53,742 nt of DNA, taken from the IMG/VR virus record IMGVR_UViG_3300018757_000034, positions 1 through 53,742 of that record. One strand, given 5' to 3'. A program made the position numbers and the translations under genes. The stretch comes from a virus. The notes under the pieces were generated by a model that saw only the letters and a list, made by a program, of their open reading frames with translations, had not been told where the DNA came from and searched no databases. Positions 41,944-51,509 of this stretch are shown here, piece after piece. How positions within the stretch are numbered: position 1 is the first letter of the stretch; the number at the start of each line of letters is the position of its first letter.

Positions 41944-42595
41944 ATCTGTTTATGAATTTTGGCTATCTCAGGGGAAGGAAAAGCTGCGCTTCCCCGTGCT
42001 TCCTGAAAAAATAGACGTAACCAACAACACGGCAAATGAAACCGTTCAAGTGGCCAAATTTGGCGAGCTGACATTCATCAACGATCCGAATGCCAAAACC
42101 ATTTCGTTTTCCTCTTATTTTTCGAAGAAGTATTCCCCTTTGGCTGAATATAAGGGATTCCCTTCGCCGGAAAATGCAATTGCCACAATCGAACGATGGA
42201 TGAAAAATAAAAAGCCGGTTCGATTTCTTGTTACCGGTACGAAGATCAATTTAAACTGCAGCATCGATGCCTTTACTCATCATGAAGGCCAAAAAGACAT
42301 TGGAGACCGTGATTTCGATATCACATTAAAGGAATATAAAACAGCGTCTCCGCGAAAGATCAAGCAAAAAAAGAAGACGAAAAAGAAACGTCCGTCAAAG
42401 GCAGCGCCTAAAGTATACACCGTAAAAAAAGGGGATACCCTCTGGCATATTGCTGGCCGATTTTATGGAAACAGCCTGCAGTGGCGGAAAATCTGGAATG
42501 CGAATAAAACAGCGATGATCAAGCGGAGTAAACGAAACATAAGGCAGCCTGGTCATTGGATTTTCCCCGGCCAGAAACTAAAAATACCTCAATGA
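41936..42595 (+). CDS. xkdP: XkdP-like tail protein with LysM
   Basis: A 219-residue protein. The N-terminal 140 residues ([20 protein letters not shown]) belong to the XkdP/YqbP baseplate family. A lysine-rich linker (about 143-160) leads to a C-terminal LysM domain ([20 protein letters not shown], then [19 protein letters not shown]) that binds peptidoglycan. It is equivalent to T4 gp53 or Mu-like hub-wedge LysM proteins. TTG 41936 overlaps the end of the tape measure gene. Confidence 0.92.
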   Translation: MTKSVYEFWLSQGKEKLRFPVLPEKIDVTNNTANETVQVAKFGELTFINDPNAKTISFSSYFSKKYSPLAEYKGFPSPENAIATIERWMKNKKPVRFLVTGTKINLNCSIDAFTHHEGQKDIGDRDFDITLKEYKTASPRKIKQKKKTKKKRPSKAAPKVYTVKKGDTLWHIAGRFYGNSLQWRKIWNANKTAMIKRSKRNIRQPGHWIFPGQKLKIPQ

Positions 42596-42616
42596 AAACA
42601 GGTGGGGTGAACGAAT

Positions 42617-43600
42617 ATGATTGAACTATTCGTAGTAAAAGAAACGGAATGGAGGGAGCTGGTGACAGAAAGTGTTTCCCTTGAAGGCCAGCGGTACCAG
42701 GCCCCCCGTTCTATTCAAGCGACGATCGTGGTCAAACAAGGCGATCAAAAATATTACAGTGTCCAGGAAGGCGACACGGTTTTATTCAAGTGGAAAGGCA
42801 AAGAGCTGTTCCGCGGAATTGTGTTTTCCAGGATACCTGATGAACATACGTTAGTGTTCACTGCTTATGATATGCTGCAATATCTTGTGAAAAATAAAGA
42901 TGTCTATGTTTTTTCAAATAAACGGGCGGATCAAATTGTCCACCGGATCGCCAACGATTTTCAAATTCCAAAGACTTCGATCGCCAATACAGGGTATACA
43001 ATTAAATCCCTTGTCATCAAAGACGATACATCGCTCTATGACATCATTTTGAAGGCCTTAAAAGAGACCAAAAAGCAAACGGGGAAAAACTTTCAACTCT
43101 ATTCATCCAAAGGAAAGCTCGGTTTGCGGGCATGGCCGGACCCGTCGGAAATTTGGGTATTAGAAACCGGCGTCAATATTATGGACTATCAGTACAGTAC
43201 ATCCATAAATGATACAGCGACACGCGTTAAAATGCGCCGACAGAAAGACAACAAAACGTATACGGCTACCGCAAGCGACAGCACCGGCATAAAAAAATAC
43301 GGTGTTTTGCAGTATGTTGAAACGGTATCGGATAACATTAACCAGGCACAGCTCCAAGAGCGAGCCAAAGTTAGACAGTCACAGAAAAAGGGTGTCAAAA
43401 AGGAGCTGAAAAGCATTCAGGCACTTGGGATTCCGGATCTTCAAAGCGGCATGCCGGTGTACATCTCGATCCCGGAGGTCGGCAATAAACAAAAGTATTG
43501 GGTCGATACAGACAAGCATGAATTTAAGGGTTCCAAACACACGATGACGATCGATGTTGTCCCTAAAAACCATATGCCGAGTGGAGCGTCCGCATCATGA
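42617..43600 (+). CDS. xkdQ: Baseplate hub protein (XkdQ-like)
   Basis: A 327-residue protein of the XkdQ/YqbQ family, resembling the gp27-type baseplate hub (IELFVVKETEWRELVTESVS, SNKRADQIVHRIANDFQIPK, then ALGIPDLQSGMPVYISIPEV). The hub forms the end of the tail tube. The start follows AGGTGGGGTGAACGAAT. It overlaps the next gene by 4 bases. Confidence 0.9.
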   Translation: MIELFVVKETEWRELVTESVSLEGQRYQAPRSIQATIVVKQGDQKYYSVQEGDTVLFKWKGKELFRGIVFSRIPDEHTLVFTAYDMLQYLVKNKDVYVFSNKRADQIVHRIANDFQIPKTSIANTGYTIKSLVIKDDTSLYDIILKALKETKKQTGKNFQLYSSKGKLGLRAWPDPSEIWVLETGVNIMDYQYSTSINDTATRVKMRRQKDNKTYTATASDSTGIKKYGVLQYVETVSDNINQAQLQERAKVRQSQKKGVKKELKSIQALGIPDLQSGMPVYISIPEVGNKQKYWVDTDKHEFKGSKHTMTIDVVPKNHMPSGASAS

Positions 43601-43905
43601 GATTAAGTGATGCCATAAAAGAGTTAGCTCTCGGAGCCGTGAACGCAGAGTCTCCTGTCGATGTGATGCCCGCGAAAATCGTATCGGCTTCACCTCTCAG
43701 CATTAAAATTCGAGACAATGACAAATTGGTGATTCCCTCTGATTTGTTGGTTGTGGCTGAACATTTAACAGAACATACAAGGGAAATAGAGCTTGACGGA
43801 GAGAAAAAAAACATCCGTTTTTACAATCAGTTGAATACAGGAGACCATGTGATGATTGCAGCCATGCCAGGCGGGCAATCTTTTTTTGTGATCGACAAGA
43901 TATAG
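43597..43905 (+). CDS. xkdR: Baseplate protein (XkdR/YqbR-like, DUF2577)
   Basis: A 102-residue protein with RLSDAIKELALGAVNAESPV at the N-terminus and an OB-like beta region (PAKIVSASPLSIKIRDNDKL, DHVMIAAMPGGQSFFVIDKI). The DUF2577 group is found between the hub and gp25-like baseplate genes. It starts at an ATGA overlap with xkdQ. Confidence 0.87.
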   Translation: MRLSDAIKELALGAVNAESPVDVMPAKIVSASPLSIKIRDNDKLVIPSDLLVVAEHLTEHTREIELDGEKKNIRFYNQLNTGDHVMIAAMPGGQSFFVIDKI

Positions 43906-43908
43906 GAG

Positions 43909-44343
43909 GTGTCTGATATGGCGCTTTCCCCGGAAGTAGAATTTGAAGATATCGAGGATGACAGTAACGTCATTGAGACTTCAAAAACATACAAAATTGA
44001 TTTTGATTCCGGCCAAATAACGAATGAAATCATTACAGGGCTTGATGCCATTAAACAAATGGTTTATATGGCCCTTCGAACGGAACGTTATGGTTATCCG
44101 ATCTATAGCCATGATATCGGAAATGAACTGCAGGAGGTTCTTTCTGACAATGAAACGACCGATGCTTATAAGGAAATGGAGATCCCGCGACTGATCGAGG
44201 AGGCTCTGATTTTTGACGAAAGAATCACGGCCGTCAAAGATTTTGAAATTCATAAAATAGAGGACGCCTTTCATGTATCATTTACGGTTGAAACAGATGA
44301 AGGAACCTTGGAGATTGAAGAGGTGATTGGTGAAGATGTTTGA
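43909..44343 (+). CDS. xkdS: gp25-like baseplate protein (XkdS/YqbS-like, DUF2634)
   Basis: A 144-residue protein. The segment [20 protein letters not shown], then [20 protein letters not shown], is typical of the DUF2634/XkdS family, which resembles the T4 gp25 lysozyme-like wedge protein that triggers sheath contraction. The start follows GGAGGTGTCTGAT. Confidence 0.9.
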   Translation: MSDMALSPEVEFEDIEDDSNVIETSKTYKIDFDSGQITNEIITGLDAIKQMVYMALRTERYGYPIYSHDIGNELQEVLSDNETTDAYKEMEIPRLIEEALIFDERITAVKDFEIHKIEDAFHVSFTVETDEGTLEIEEVIGEDV

Positions 44344-45379
44344 AGATCAGACGTTTGATGAGATTATGGAGCGTATGCTTGAACGTGTCCCAGCTGATAT
44401 TGATAAACGGGAAAACAGTGTGATTTGGAATGCATTGGCGCCAGCGGCTGCAGAACTCGCTCAATCCTATATCTGGCTGGACACGGTGTTGGAATTGGTC
44501 TTCGCCGACACTGCCCAAGGTGAATTTTTAGACAGGCGGGCCGCTGAAGCCGGTTTGGAAAGGCAGCCAGCAACAAAAGCGGTCAGGGCCGCAAAATTTA
44601 CAAAAGGCGTTAACATTCCCGTAGGTTCCCGCTTCTTTATTGACAATCTGTATTTCAAATATACGAGGGATGGTTATTTGGAATGTGAAACCGCCGGAGA
44701 AGCCGGAAACGCAAATTTAGACGGGCGTCCTCTCCTTTCTCTCGATACAATTCCAGGACTTGATTCAGCCGTTATGGGGAAACTCCTGGTTCCAGGCAAG
44801 GAAGAGGAAACAGACGAAGAATTGTATGCGCGGTATTCCGTCCGGGTCCGGCGGGAAGCTGTAAGCGCAAATAAAATGCATTATAAGCAATGGGCGGAAG
44901 AGGTAGACGGAGTTGGCCGGGCGAAGGTATTTCCTCTTTGGGATGGAGACGGAACGGTTAAAATCGTGATTACGAATGCCAAAATGGAACCTGCATCAGA
45001 TACCTTAGTCGATAAGGTAAAAGACTATATTGATCCCGATCCCGGAAAAGGGGAGGGACAGGCTCCGATCGGGGCGACGGTCACCGTAGAAAGCGCAGTA
45101 TATAAAAAAGTTGATATTGAAGTTACCGTTGTTCCCGAACCTGATTACTCAATTGAGGATGTTCAAAAAGAAATCGAAGATAAAGTGAAAAGCTTTTTTA
45201 AAGAAATTGCATTTACAGAAAGCATTGTCCGACTTTCCAAAATCAATAACATTGTTTTTAACGCGGATTCTGTCAGCGATTATGCTGATGTGAAAATCAA
45301 CGGGGATACGAAAAACTTGGAGCTGAAGGATGAAGACATACCGAAGCTTGGGACGGTGACGATCCATGAACAAGATTGA
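44336..45379 (+). CDS. xkdT: Baseplate J-like protein (XkdT/YqbT-like)
   Basis: A 347-residue wedge protein of the Baseplate J family: [58 protein letters not shown], and [20 protein letters not shown] with the [20 protein letters not shown] motif. ATG 44336 is chosen after GAGGTGATTGGTGAAG; a TTG at 44327 is in frame. It overlaps both neighbouring genes. Confidence 0.93.
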   Translation: MFEDQTFDEIMERMLERVPADIDKRENSVIWNALAPAAAELAQSYIWLDTVLELVFADTAQGEFLDRRAAEAGLERQPATKAVRAAKFTKGVNIPVGSRFFIDNLYFKYTRDGYLECETAGEAGNANLDGRPLLSLDTIPGLDSAVMGKLLVPGKEEETDEELYARYSVRVRREAVSANKMHYKQWAEEVDGVGRAKVFPLWDGDGTVKIVITNAKMEPASDTLVDKVKDYIDPDPGKGEGQAPIGATVTVESAVYKKVDIEVTVVPEPDYSIEDVQKEIEDKVKSFFKEIAFTESIVRLSKINNIVFNADSVSDYADVKINGDTKNLELKDEDIPKLGTVTIHEQD

Positions 45380-45944
45380 AGAAATGGAGAACTATTTGCC
45401 GCCGTTCCTCACAAAAGTTAGAGAAATGAGCGAGATTCTACAAGCGGAAGCACCGGAATTTGAGCAGCAGAACAATGATATTTTTGATCTGACAGATCAG
45501 CTGTTCATTACAACAGCGACATGGGGCCTTGATCGGTGGGAAGCTCTATTAAATGTGGCCAGAGAATCTGGAGATTCTATAGAGATAAGGCGACTACGGC
45601 TGATATCGAAGACATCTAATATTCCGCCGGCTACTTATCAGGCTATCGAACAAGCTTTAAACCGATTTTTAAAGAATCCTTCAGCTCAAGTTCGGCTACT
45701 TCCGAAAGAGTACCGCTTTAATGTAGATATTGACATTGATGATTTGCAGAATGTCAGAGAGCTTATTGAAACACTTGAAAATATAAAACCGGCTCATCTC
45801 GCATATACATTTCGGCCAGGCTTCAATGAGCAGCTGAAAATTAAGGATACAGTCACAATGAATCATCGAAGGTATCGAAAAATAAAGGAACTCCGGGTCG
45901 GTTACTCTGTCACTCTCGATAATAATGAGGTGGTTTTAACATGA
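45366..45944 (+). CDS. xkdU: XkdU-like baseplate wedge protein (DUF2313)
   Basis: A 192-residue protein ([40 protein letters not shown], and [12 protein letters not shown]) of the XkdU/YmfQ DUF2313 family, equivalent to gpI-type proteins linking baseplate to fibres. It overlaps xkdT by 14 bases and the next gene by 4. Confidence 0.92.
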   Translation: MNKIEEMENYLPPFLTKVREMSEILQAEAPEFEQQNNDIFDLTDQLFITTATWGLDRWEALLNVARESGDSIEIRRLRLISKTSNIPPATYQAIEQALNRFLKNPSAQVRLLPKEYRFNVDIDIDDLQNVRELIETLENIKPAHLAYTFRPGFNEQLKIKDTVTMNHRRYRKIKELRVGYSVTLDNNEVVLT

Positions 45945-46216
45945 TCACAAAAAAATACAGGGAGCGCGTGGCGGCCGATCTGAAAAGCAGGATCAAAAAG
46001 GTATTGTTGAATGGGAAAGAAACTGAGATTGCCAACATCACGATCAATGGCACGACTGTCACGGTGTTGACCAAACGTGAGGAAGATGTCAGCCATATTG
46101 AAAATGTCCAGGTCATCGATGATCAAGACCATGTGATTACAGAACGAAGTCCCGATCTGGATGTCAGCACCAACCGCACGCTCGATTTCCGATTTACATT
46201 TGAGGTGGTGGAATAA
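45941..46216 (+). CDS. Small beta-rich tail protein
   Basis: A 91-residue protein ([20 protein letters not shown], then [20 protein letters not shown]) placed between xkdU and the fibre gene. Similar small genes occur in this position in Bacillus phages; some have been misannotated as ketopantoate hydroxymethyltransferase. It probably connects fibre to baseplate. The frame overlaps both neighbours. Confidence 0.78.
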   Translation: MITKKYRERVAADLKSRIKKVLLNGKETEIANITINGTTVTVLTKREEDVSHIENVQVIDDQDHVITERSPDLDVSTNRTLDFRFTFEVVE

Positions 46217-47320
46217 ATGACTTATAAAGAAAAGACGGACTGGCTCCCGGATGATCCGATAACTGAAGATGACGTGAACCGCTGGGAAAAAGGCATTAAA
46301 GAGGCGCATACCGATTTGGCTGCCCATAAAAATGACCTGAATAATCCGCACGGCACGACAAAGGACCAAATTGGGCTTGGAAATGTAGAGAATGTGAAGC
46401 AAGCTTCAAAAGCTGAATTTATTCGGCATGTTGATGATGAAACGATCCATATTACAGCAGATGAAAGAGCAGAATGGAATGCCAAGGAAACGCCGAGTGC
46501 TGCCCAGGATAAAGCAGATCGTGCGGAAGAGAATGCGAAAACATATGCGGATCAAACATTCACCAATGAGAAATTGACTGTTTTACCAGATTCAGAGGCG
46601 ATTCAAGATGCCCGGACTGCAGGAAGTGAATATCCTCTCGGAATTACATTGATGGATATTGGCCAAGGCAATAAAACTGGTTATCCACTCAGCTATGGCT
46701 TTGTGAAAAACGAAAAGCGTTCGAACTATCGTTTTACTCAATACTTTTATGGGACCGCAAATGAAACCGGTGATTATTACTATAATACGGGGACATGGAT
46801 TCGGCACTGGTGGAATGAGTCTGGCTGGACCCAATGGGAAAAAATATCTGGTTTTGCCCATGCGAACATAGGGACAACAGGCAGACAAGCTTTGATAAGA
46901 GGGGAACTCCAGAAAATCAAATTCAATCGCATCATCAAAGACAGCCATAAATTGTTTGATACGAAAAACAACAGGTTTAAGGCCAGTCATTCAGGAATGT
47001 ACCTGGTAGGCGCAAGTTTGTATATTGAAAACCCACTCCAATATTCAAACTTTGAGCTTTATGTTTACAAGAACGGCACTAAATATAAATTGATGAATCG
47101 TTTCATCATTCCATCTCCAAAAGATAACAGTGATTCAACAGAATTTCATGCGACGGTGACAGGCACAGTAAGCGTTCCACTTGATGAAGGAGATTATATC
47201 GAGATTTACGTATATGCAGGTTATTCCGGAACCAAGACCCGTTATCTTATGGACAGCGATGGAGTTCTTAATTATTTCGATATTTTAGAACTAGGTGGCC
47301 GGAATTACCCGAATATGTAG
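46217..47320 (+). CDS. Tail fibre/receptor-binding protein (XkdV position)
   Basis: A 367-residue protein. The N-terminal attachment part (DWLPDDPITEDDVNRWEKGI) leads to a phage-fibre repeat (NNPHGTTKDQIGLGNVENVK), a coiled segment, a pyocin-knob-like module (QGNKTGYPLSYGFVKNEKRS, then YNTGTWIRHWWNESGWTQWE), and a C-terminal C1q/TNF-like jelly roll from about residue 215 (GMYLVGASLYIENP, then EGDYIEIYVYAGYSGTKT). It should bind the cell-wall receptor and determine host range. It is placed as PBSX xkdV but is shorter. Confidence 0.88.
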   Translation: MTYKEKTDWLPDDPITEDDVNRWEKGIKEAHTDLAAHKNDLNNPHGTTKDQIGLGNVENVKQASKAEFIRHVDDETIHITADERAEWNAKETPSAAQDKADRAEENAKTYADQTFTNEKLTVLPDSEAIQDARTAGSEYPLGITLMDIGQGNKTGYPLSYGFVKNEKRSNYRFTQYFYGTANETGDYYYNTGTWIRHWWNESGWTQWEKISGFAHANIGTTGRQALIRGELQKIKFNRIIKDSHKLFDTKNNRFKASHSGMYLVGASLYIENPLQYSNFELYVYKNGTKYKLMNRFIIPSPKDNSDSTEFHATVTGTVSVPLDEGDYIEIYVYAGYSGTKTRYLMDSDGVLNYFDILELGGRNYPNM

Positions 47321-47331
47321 GAGGTGAGCTT

Positions 47332-47661
47332 ATGATCTTATATGATGCCATCATGTACAAGTATCCTGAGGCCATCCCCAAAAAGGATTTTGTCTTGAGA
47401 AACGATGGGAATGGATCTTATATTGAAGAATGGAATTTAAGGGCGCCTATTCCGACAAAAGAGGAGCTGCAGTTGTGGTGGGAAGAATCAAAAAAGAGTC
47501 AGCTATATACACCGCCAAGCCTAACAGAGTCCCTTGGCCGCCAGCTGACAGAGGAGAGGCTGGCACGAAAAGCTCTTGAGGAGTCATACAAACTTATGGG
47601 GCAAGAACTGGCAAAACTTAAGATTCAATCGCTTCAATTGAAAGGGGAGGAGCAGCAATGA
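47332..47661 (+). CDS. xkdW: XkdW-like protein
   Basis: A 109-residue protein (ILYDAIMYKYPEAIPKKDFV, then LRNDGNGSYIEEWNLRAPIP) of the XkdW/YqcD-type fibre-accessory group with a coiled C-terminus. It has a site GGAGGTGAGCTT and overlaps xkdX by 4 bases. Confidence 0.87.
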   Translation: MILYDAIMYKYPEAIPKKDFVLRNDGNGSYIEEWNLRAPIPTKEELQLWWEESKKSQLYTPPSLTESLGRQLTEERLARKALEESYKLMGQELAKLKIQSLQLKGEEQQ

Positions 47662-47840
47662 ACTTTTGGGTGTTGGCACTTTACTATAATTGGGCCACAA
47701 CAGACATGGTGAAACAAGCACTCTATTATAAAGACTGTACCGCAGAAGACTTCAAAGATGGGGTAGATAACAGGCTTGTGTCTCCCGGACAATACAAAGA
47801 AATCTTTAATGAAGAATACCCGCCGGAAGCCGTCATATAG
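47658..47840 (+). CDS. xkdX: XkdX-like protein
   Basis: A 60-residue protein (FWVLALYYNWATTDMVKQAL, then YKDCTAEDFKDGVDNRLVSP) matching the short XkdX family that follows xkdW. The function is unknown; it is probably a fibre-associated protein. Confidence 0.87.
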   Translation: MNFWVLALYYNWATTDMVKQALYYKDCTAEDFKDGVDNRLVSPGQYKEIFNEEYPPEAVI

Positions 47841-47853
47841 GCTTTTTTATTTT
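47827..47853 (+). terminator. Short hairpin with T-run after xkdX
   Basis: AAGCC and GGCTT with an 8-base loop are followed by TTTTATTTT. The stem uses the xkdX stop-codon region. It may be a partial terminator before the xepA unit. Confidence 0.5.
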
Positions 47854-47872
47854 GCCTTTTAGGGGGTGATCT

Positions 47873-47938
47873 ATGGGCGCGTGCTTCATCCGTTTGATTG
47901 GTCAGATTAAAGAGATATACAAAAACAGAGGAGGATGA
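47873..47938 (+). CDS. 21-residue basic amphipathic peptide before xepA
   Basis: An ATG with the perfect site AGGGGGTGATCT encodes MGACFIRLIGQIKEIYKNRG plus a final glycine. Its stop codon is within the ribosome binding site of xepA (GAGGAGGATGA), so translating it would affect xepA start. It could be a small structural peptide, a membrane-active peptide, or a leader. Confidence 0.6.
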   Translation: MGACFIRLIGQIKEIYKNRGG

Positions 47939-47941
47939 ACA

Positions 47942-48775
47942 TTGGCTAAACACAATTTTTTGTTTCCGTTGGATGCTGATTCAAGACCAGGTGCGGTGAA
48001 ACCATTTCGGGAGGGGGATACGGATTTTACAGTTCCTAATATGGATGTCAGCGGCGGCGCAGAGCTGCTGACCAATCTGCCTCTTAAAGCTACAGAGGTT
48101 TATAACCAATATGGCCAAGACCGGCTGGGAGATGTACTTATTTCTAAAGTGAGGGGCCATGCTTTTGCAGATAAAGCTGGGTCATTATATGTTGAAGAAA
48201 GTGACGACGGGAATTCTTGGTCCACAGTGAAATCTATCGATGTAAAAGAACATGAGTTAGGTGACACAGGATGGGTTTATCTATCCAAAAGGTATTATCG
48301 TTTTCGATATGTTAACGGCAACTTGGAACAGTCTGATTTTGCCCTATATCAATCACTTGGATCAGGTGAACAGGATGTCCGGGTTTCAGGAGGATTTGAG
48401 GCGCCTTCTTTAGACATTCCAGCTGATGGTCTCCCTGTAAAAGCACTGAAAACTATTACTTCAGAAAGCTTTTTAGAAGAACAGGTCATCAAAGCAGGAG
48501 AGTCTATCTATCTAAATATTGATGCGGCAGGTCATCAGCTTGGACTCGCGATTTATCTTTATGAAAAGACGAATCTGAGTGTTCGCATGACTTACATCAT
48601 CCCGGGAACAAGCAACTATACCCTGAGGGGTTATGAAGATGTCATTGTATTAGAAAATAATGACCGAGACGCTCAGAAGGTTGATTTATTAGCTGCCTCT
48701 CCGCGACTTATGCTGACCAATAACGGAGAAACAGACGTGAAAATTAAAAACCTTGTGGTTACTCATTTCTTGTAA
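47942..48775 (+). CDS. xepA: XepA-like exported/lytic protein
   Basis: A 277-residue protein starting at TTG after GAGGAGGATGAACA. It begins MAKHNFLFPLDADSRPGAVK and contains beta-rich repeats (SLYVEESDDGNSWSTVKSID), like PBSX XepA, which is released on induction and is encoded just before the lysis genes. No signal peptide is seen. It is thought to aid lysis or to form part of the fibre tip. Confidence 0.85.
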   Translation: MAKHNFLFPLDADSRPGAVKPFREGDTDFTVPNMDVSGGAELLTNLPLKATEVYNQYGQDRLGDVLISKVRGHAFADKAGSLYVEESDDGNSWSTVKSIDVKEHELGDTGWVYLSKRYYRFRYVNGNLEQSDFALYQSLGSGEQDVRVSGGFEAPSLDIPADGLPVKALKTITSESFLEEQVIKAGESIYLNIDAAGHQLGLAIYLYEKTNLSVRMTYIIPGTSNYTLRGYEDVIVLENNDRDAQKVDLLAASPRLMLTNNGETDVKIKNLVVTHFL

Positions 48776-48779
48776 GAAC

Positions 48780-48810
48780 ACACCGTAAAAAAACGGTGTC
48801 TTTATTTTGC
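48780..48810 (+). terminator. Terminator after xepA
   Basis: ACACCGT-AAAAAA-ACGGTGT followed by CTTTATTTT. It lies directly before the lysis cassette. Confidence 0.75.
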
Positions 48811-48855
48811 CTCGGAGGAGGTGAAAACGATGTGAGAACGGGAGGATTTAGGGAG

Positions 48856-49125
48856 ATGTCGCAAACAAACGAATACGAAGTATTTCAGAAAGAGATCAAA
48901 GAGATCAAGGCGGATCAAAAAACGCTTGAGAAGCGTGTCAGTACCCTAGAAAGAACATCAGAACGCCATGATCAGCAGATTATATCTATCAATGAAAAGC
49001 TGAATAAGATCGAGGAAAACACAACTTGGATCAAGCGCAGCATCACCGGCGCGATCATTACAGCGGTAAGCACCGGCATCATCGGCGGCGCAATCGCTGT
49101 TTTTTATAATCTACTGCAGAAATAA
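48856..49125 (+). CDS. xhlA: XhlA-like hemolysin/holin accessory protein
   Basis: An 89-residue protein: a coiled N-terminal half (QKEIKEIKADQKTLEKRVST) and one C-terminal membrane helix (SITGAIITAVSTGIIGGAIA), with the family segment LNKIEENTTWIKRSITGA. In PBSX, XhlA works with the holin to release endolysin. ATG 48856 gives the usual family length; GTG 48832, after CGGAGGAGGTGAAAACGAT, is a good alternative adding 8 residues. Confidence 0.92.
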   Translation: MSQTNEYEVFQKEIKEIKADQKTLEKRVSTLERTSERHDQQIISINEKLNKIEENTTWIKRSITGAIITAVSTGIIGGAIAVFYNLLQK

Positions 49126-49140
49126 GGAGGAAAGCACAAT

Positions 49141-49404
49141 ATGAAAAACTTAGACAAAGGCACAGTTGTCCGGACGGTGCTTCTTTTTATTGCGTTGGTA
49201 AACCAGACATTGATCATGTTTGGAAAATCAACTTTGCCGATCAGCGAGGATCAGGTCAATACGTTGGCCGACGCTTTGTATGTGGCCGGCTCCACGATTT
49301 TTACAATCATCACAACGTTGGTCGCTTGGTTTAAAAACAACTATGTTACCGGTAAAGGAAAGCAGCAAAAAGAAGTTTTGAAACAAAAAGGATTAACAAA
49401 ATGA
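49141..49404 (+). CDS. xhlB: Holin (XhlB/SPP1 holin family)
   Basis: An 87-residue protein with two membrane helices ([20 protein letters not shown] and [20 protein letters not shown]) and a basic C-terminus, as in the SPP1/XhlB holins. It makes the membrane lesion through which the muramidase escapes. The ATG follows AAGGAGGAAAGCACAAT. Confidence 0.93.
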   Translation: MKNLDKGTVVRTVLLFIALVNQTLIMFGKSTLPISEDQVNTLADALYVAGSTIFTIITTLVAWFKNNYVTGKGKQQKEVLKQKGLTK

Positions 49405-49451
49405 GGTTGCCGGCTGGCAGCCTTTTAATAATTTAAAGGAGGATTTTAATA

Positions 49452-50408
49452 ATGGGAATTAAAGGAATCGACGTATCACACTGGCAAGGTAATATCAATT
49501 GGAAGAAAGTTGCGGGGGACGGTATTAAATTCGCTTTTATCAAAGCAACAGAAGGGACAACATTAAAGGACAATAAATTTGTAACGAATATTTCAGGTGC
49601 TAACGCTGTGGGGATTAAAACGGGAGCCTACCACTTTGCAAGATTCGGTTCCAAGTCAGAAGCATTGGCAGAGGCCAGGTTCTTTTTGTCAGTTGCCAAT
49701 AAGGTCCGTCTCACATATCCGCTTGTGCTTGATCTTGAAGTCAATCAACGGAATGTCAGTAAATCAGTTTTGACAGATGCAGCAGTGGCCTTTTTACGGG
49801 AAGTTGAAAAAGCTGGTTACTTCGCCATGATATACAGCGGTAAGTCTTTCCTTGAGAATTGCCTTGACGAATCCAAGCTGAAGCCATTTGCATTATGGGT
49901 TGCTCGTTATAACAACACACTTGGCCGTCATGCGGATATCTGGCAGTATTCTTCTAACGGAAAGGTGTCAGGTATTTCTGGTAATGTTGATATGAATATT
50001 TGTTATCGTGACGGGTTACGGGCACAGGTGGCCGTAAAAACTGAAAAAGTTGCCACTACAGTAAAACCTATTTCAAACAAAAAGCCAGTTAAATCGGGTA
50101 CGGTTTACACAGTCAAAAAAGGGAATACGCTCTCGGAAATCGCACAGAAATACAACACAACCGTCAAAGCTCTCCAAAGTTTGAACAACATAAAAGACCC
50201 TAATAAGATTTATGTTGGCCAAAAATTAAAGATTAGCAGCAGTACTTCAACAGCATCGAATAAAAAACAGTATTACACAATCAAATCCGGTGATACTTTA
50301 TTCGGAATCTCCAAAAGATTCAACACATCAATAAAGACGCTGCAGAATTGGAATGGCATCAAAAATCCAAATAAAATTTATGCTGGACAAAAGATTCGTG
50401 TTAGATGA
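49452..50408 (+). CDS. Endolysin: GH25 muramidase with two LysM domains
   Basis: A 318-residue enzyme. Residues 1-195 are a glycoside hydrolase family 25 lysozyme: [50 protein letters not shown] and [14 protein letters not shown] carry the catalytic acids (Asp6 region and DLE near 96-98). Two LysM repeats follow at about 218-260 ([20 protein letters not shown]) and 275-317 ([20 protein letters not shown]). PBSX uses an amidase here (XlyA), so this is a different lysis module. The start follows AAAGGAGGATTTTAAT. Confidence 0.95.
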   Translation: MGIKGIDVSHWQGNINWKKVAGDGIKFAFIKATEGTTLKDNKFVTNISGANAVGIKTGAYHFARFGSKSEALAEARFFLSVANKVRLTYPLVLDLEVNQRNVSKSVLTDAAVAFLREVEKAGYFAMIYSGKSFLENCLDESKLKPFALWVARYNNTLGRHADIWQYSSNGKVSGISGNVDMNICYRDGLRAQVAVKTEKVATTVKPISNKKPVKSGTVYTVKKGNTLSEIAQKYNTTVKALQSLNNIKDPNKIYVGQKLKISSSTSTASNKKQYYTIKSGDTLFGISKRFNTSIKTLQNWNGIKNPNKIYAGQKIRVR

Positions 50409-50542
50409 CAACACATGACTAGCTCAAAATCAATGGGAAAGCTACTGGGCAAGGTTGTTTGCAGAACGAGAGTCCTTCTTTAACACAAGTTAAAAAATAA
50501 GATCAAAGAGGAGTTACATTGTAAAACTATCCACATCAATCA

Positions 50543-50572
50543 AGAAGTACAACAGTAAACTGTTGTACTTCT
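50543..50572. terminator. 14-bp perfect inverted repeat, bidirectional terminator
   Basis: AGAAGTACAACAGT-AA-ACTGTTGTACTTCT is followed on the plus strand by CTTTTCTTTTC. It separates the rightward lysis genes from the leftward gene at 50612. The 200-base gap has no supported gene. Confidence 0.8.
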
Positions 50573-50611
50573 CTTTTCTTTTCATGATGTTTAATTTAGT
50601 TCTTTTGTGCA

Positions 50612-51367
50612 TTAACTATTTCGAAGTGCATATGCTGAACAGTAACCAATTTCAAAAGAATATCCGACTCCTGCTGTTGTTAAACATCCGAGACAAACAG
50701 GAGCAGCACCTGATAGACAAAAAGCTGCGCAAGCAAGGTTTAATCCGTCCTGTATCCAATCCGGAATAGGTGCAAGATTGTCCCAACAGTAATTCATTGC
50801 AGACCAAAAACTTTTATGTTTTTTTGCTGCAGTTCCTAATTTTTGGTCTCTATCAACTGATGGTATATAGTCTTTATCTACAACAATTTCTCCATTTCTT
50901 AGAGACTTTACATTTGCTTTGGTGTCACTTATTTTGGTGATTAAAACCTCTGAATACTCTACTACTTTTTTTGTATTATCATAGATTACTGAAAATCCAT
51001 GTACACCATCAGATTCAACGTCAATTTGTACTAATAATAAATCATACTCTTCTAATTTAAAAACTTTGAAACCATCAATATTTGATACTGTTATTTTATC
51101 TTTATATGTATCAAATTTGTTATTTTCAAGACCCTTAACTGTTTGATTGTACATTTCCTCCGCTTCTTTTCCTGTTATTTCTTTTGCTATTTCTTTAAAG
51201 GCTTCTAAACTTTTTGAAAAACCTCCATTTTTACCTTTTTCAATTTGTGATGACAGTGGAGTGTAGGAAACGTTTGGCTCACTTTGAACTGCAATACTTT
51301 CATTAGGAAACAAAATACTGGATAGAAACATCAAGCTCGTTAATGCAAAGAAAAAAGTTTTCTTCAA
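50612..51367 (-). CDS. Secreted cysteine-rich bacteriocin-like precursor
   Basis: About 251 residues. TTG 51367 is chosen because GGGAGGTAATGA precedes it; the product then begins with a signal peptide, KKTFFFALTSLMFLSSILF. A 160-residue propeptide-like region follows. The last 58 residues hold six cysteines at about 194, 213, 217, 225, 228 and 243 in a hydrophobic glycine/alanine-rich segment (LACAAFCLSGAAPVCLGCLT). This resembles the halocin C8-like domain, in which a cysteine-rich C-terminal peptide is the toxin and the N-terminal part can give immunity. It is AT-rich and faces a divergent membrane-protein gene. The family call is inference. Confidence 0.6.
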   Translation of the reverse strand: MKKTFFFALTSLMFLSSILFPNESIAVQSEPNVSYTPLSSQIEKGKNGGFSKSLEAFKEIAKEITGKEAEEMYNQTVKGLENNKFDTYKDKITVSNIDGFKVFKLEEYDLLLVQIDVESDGVHGFSVIYDNTKKVVEYSEVLITKISDTKANVKSLRNGEIVVDKDYIPSVDRDQKLGTAAKKHKSFWSAMNYCWDNLAPIPDWIQDGLNLACAAFCLSGAAPVCLGCLTTAGVGYSFEIGYCSAYALRNS

Positions 51368-51509
51368 ATCATTACCTCCCATTTTAGGTTATTTATAGAA
51401 TCAATGTAAATTATATCAAAATGAGTATTATCATTCAATAACTGTTTTATTTGTGGTAAAATTTGTGGAAGTTAGGTATGAGATCAACCGAATTTTTAGA
51501 AGGAGTGTG

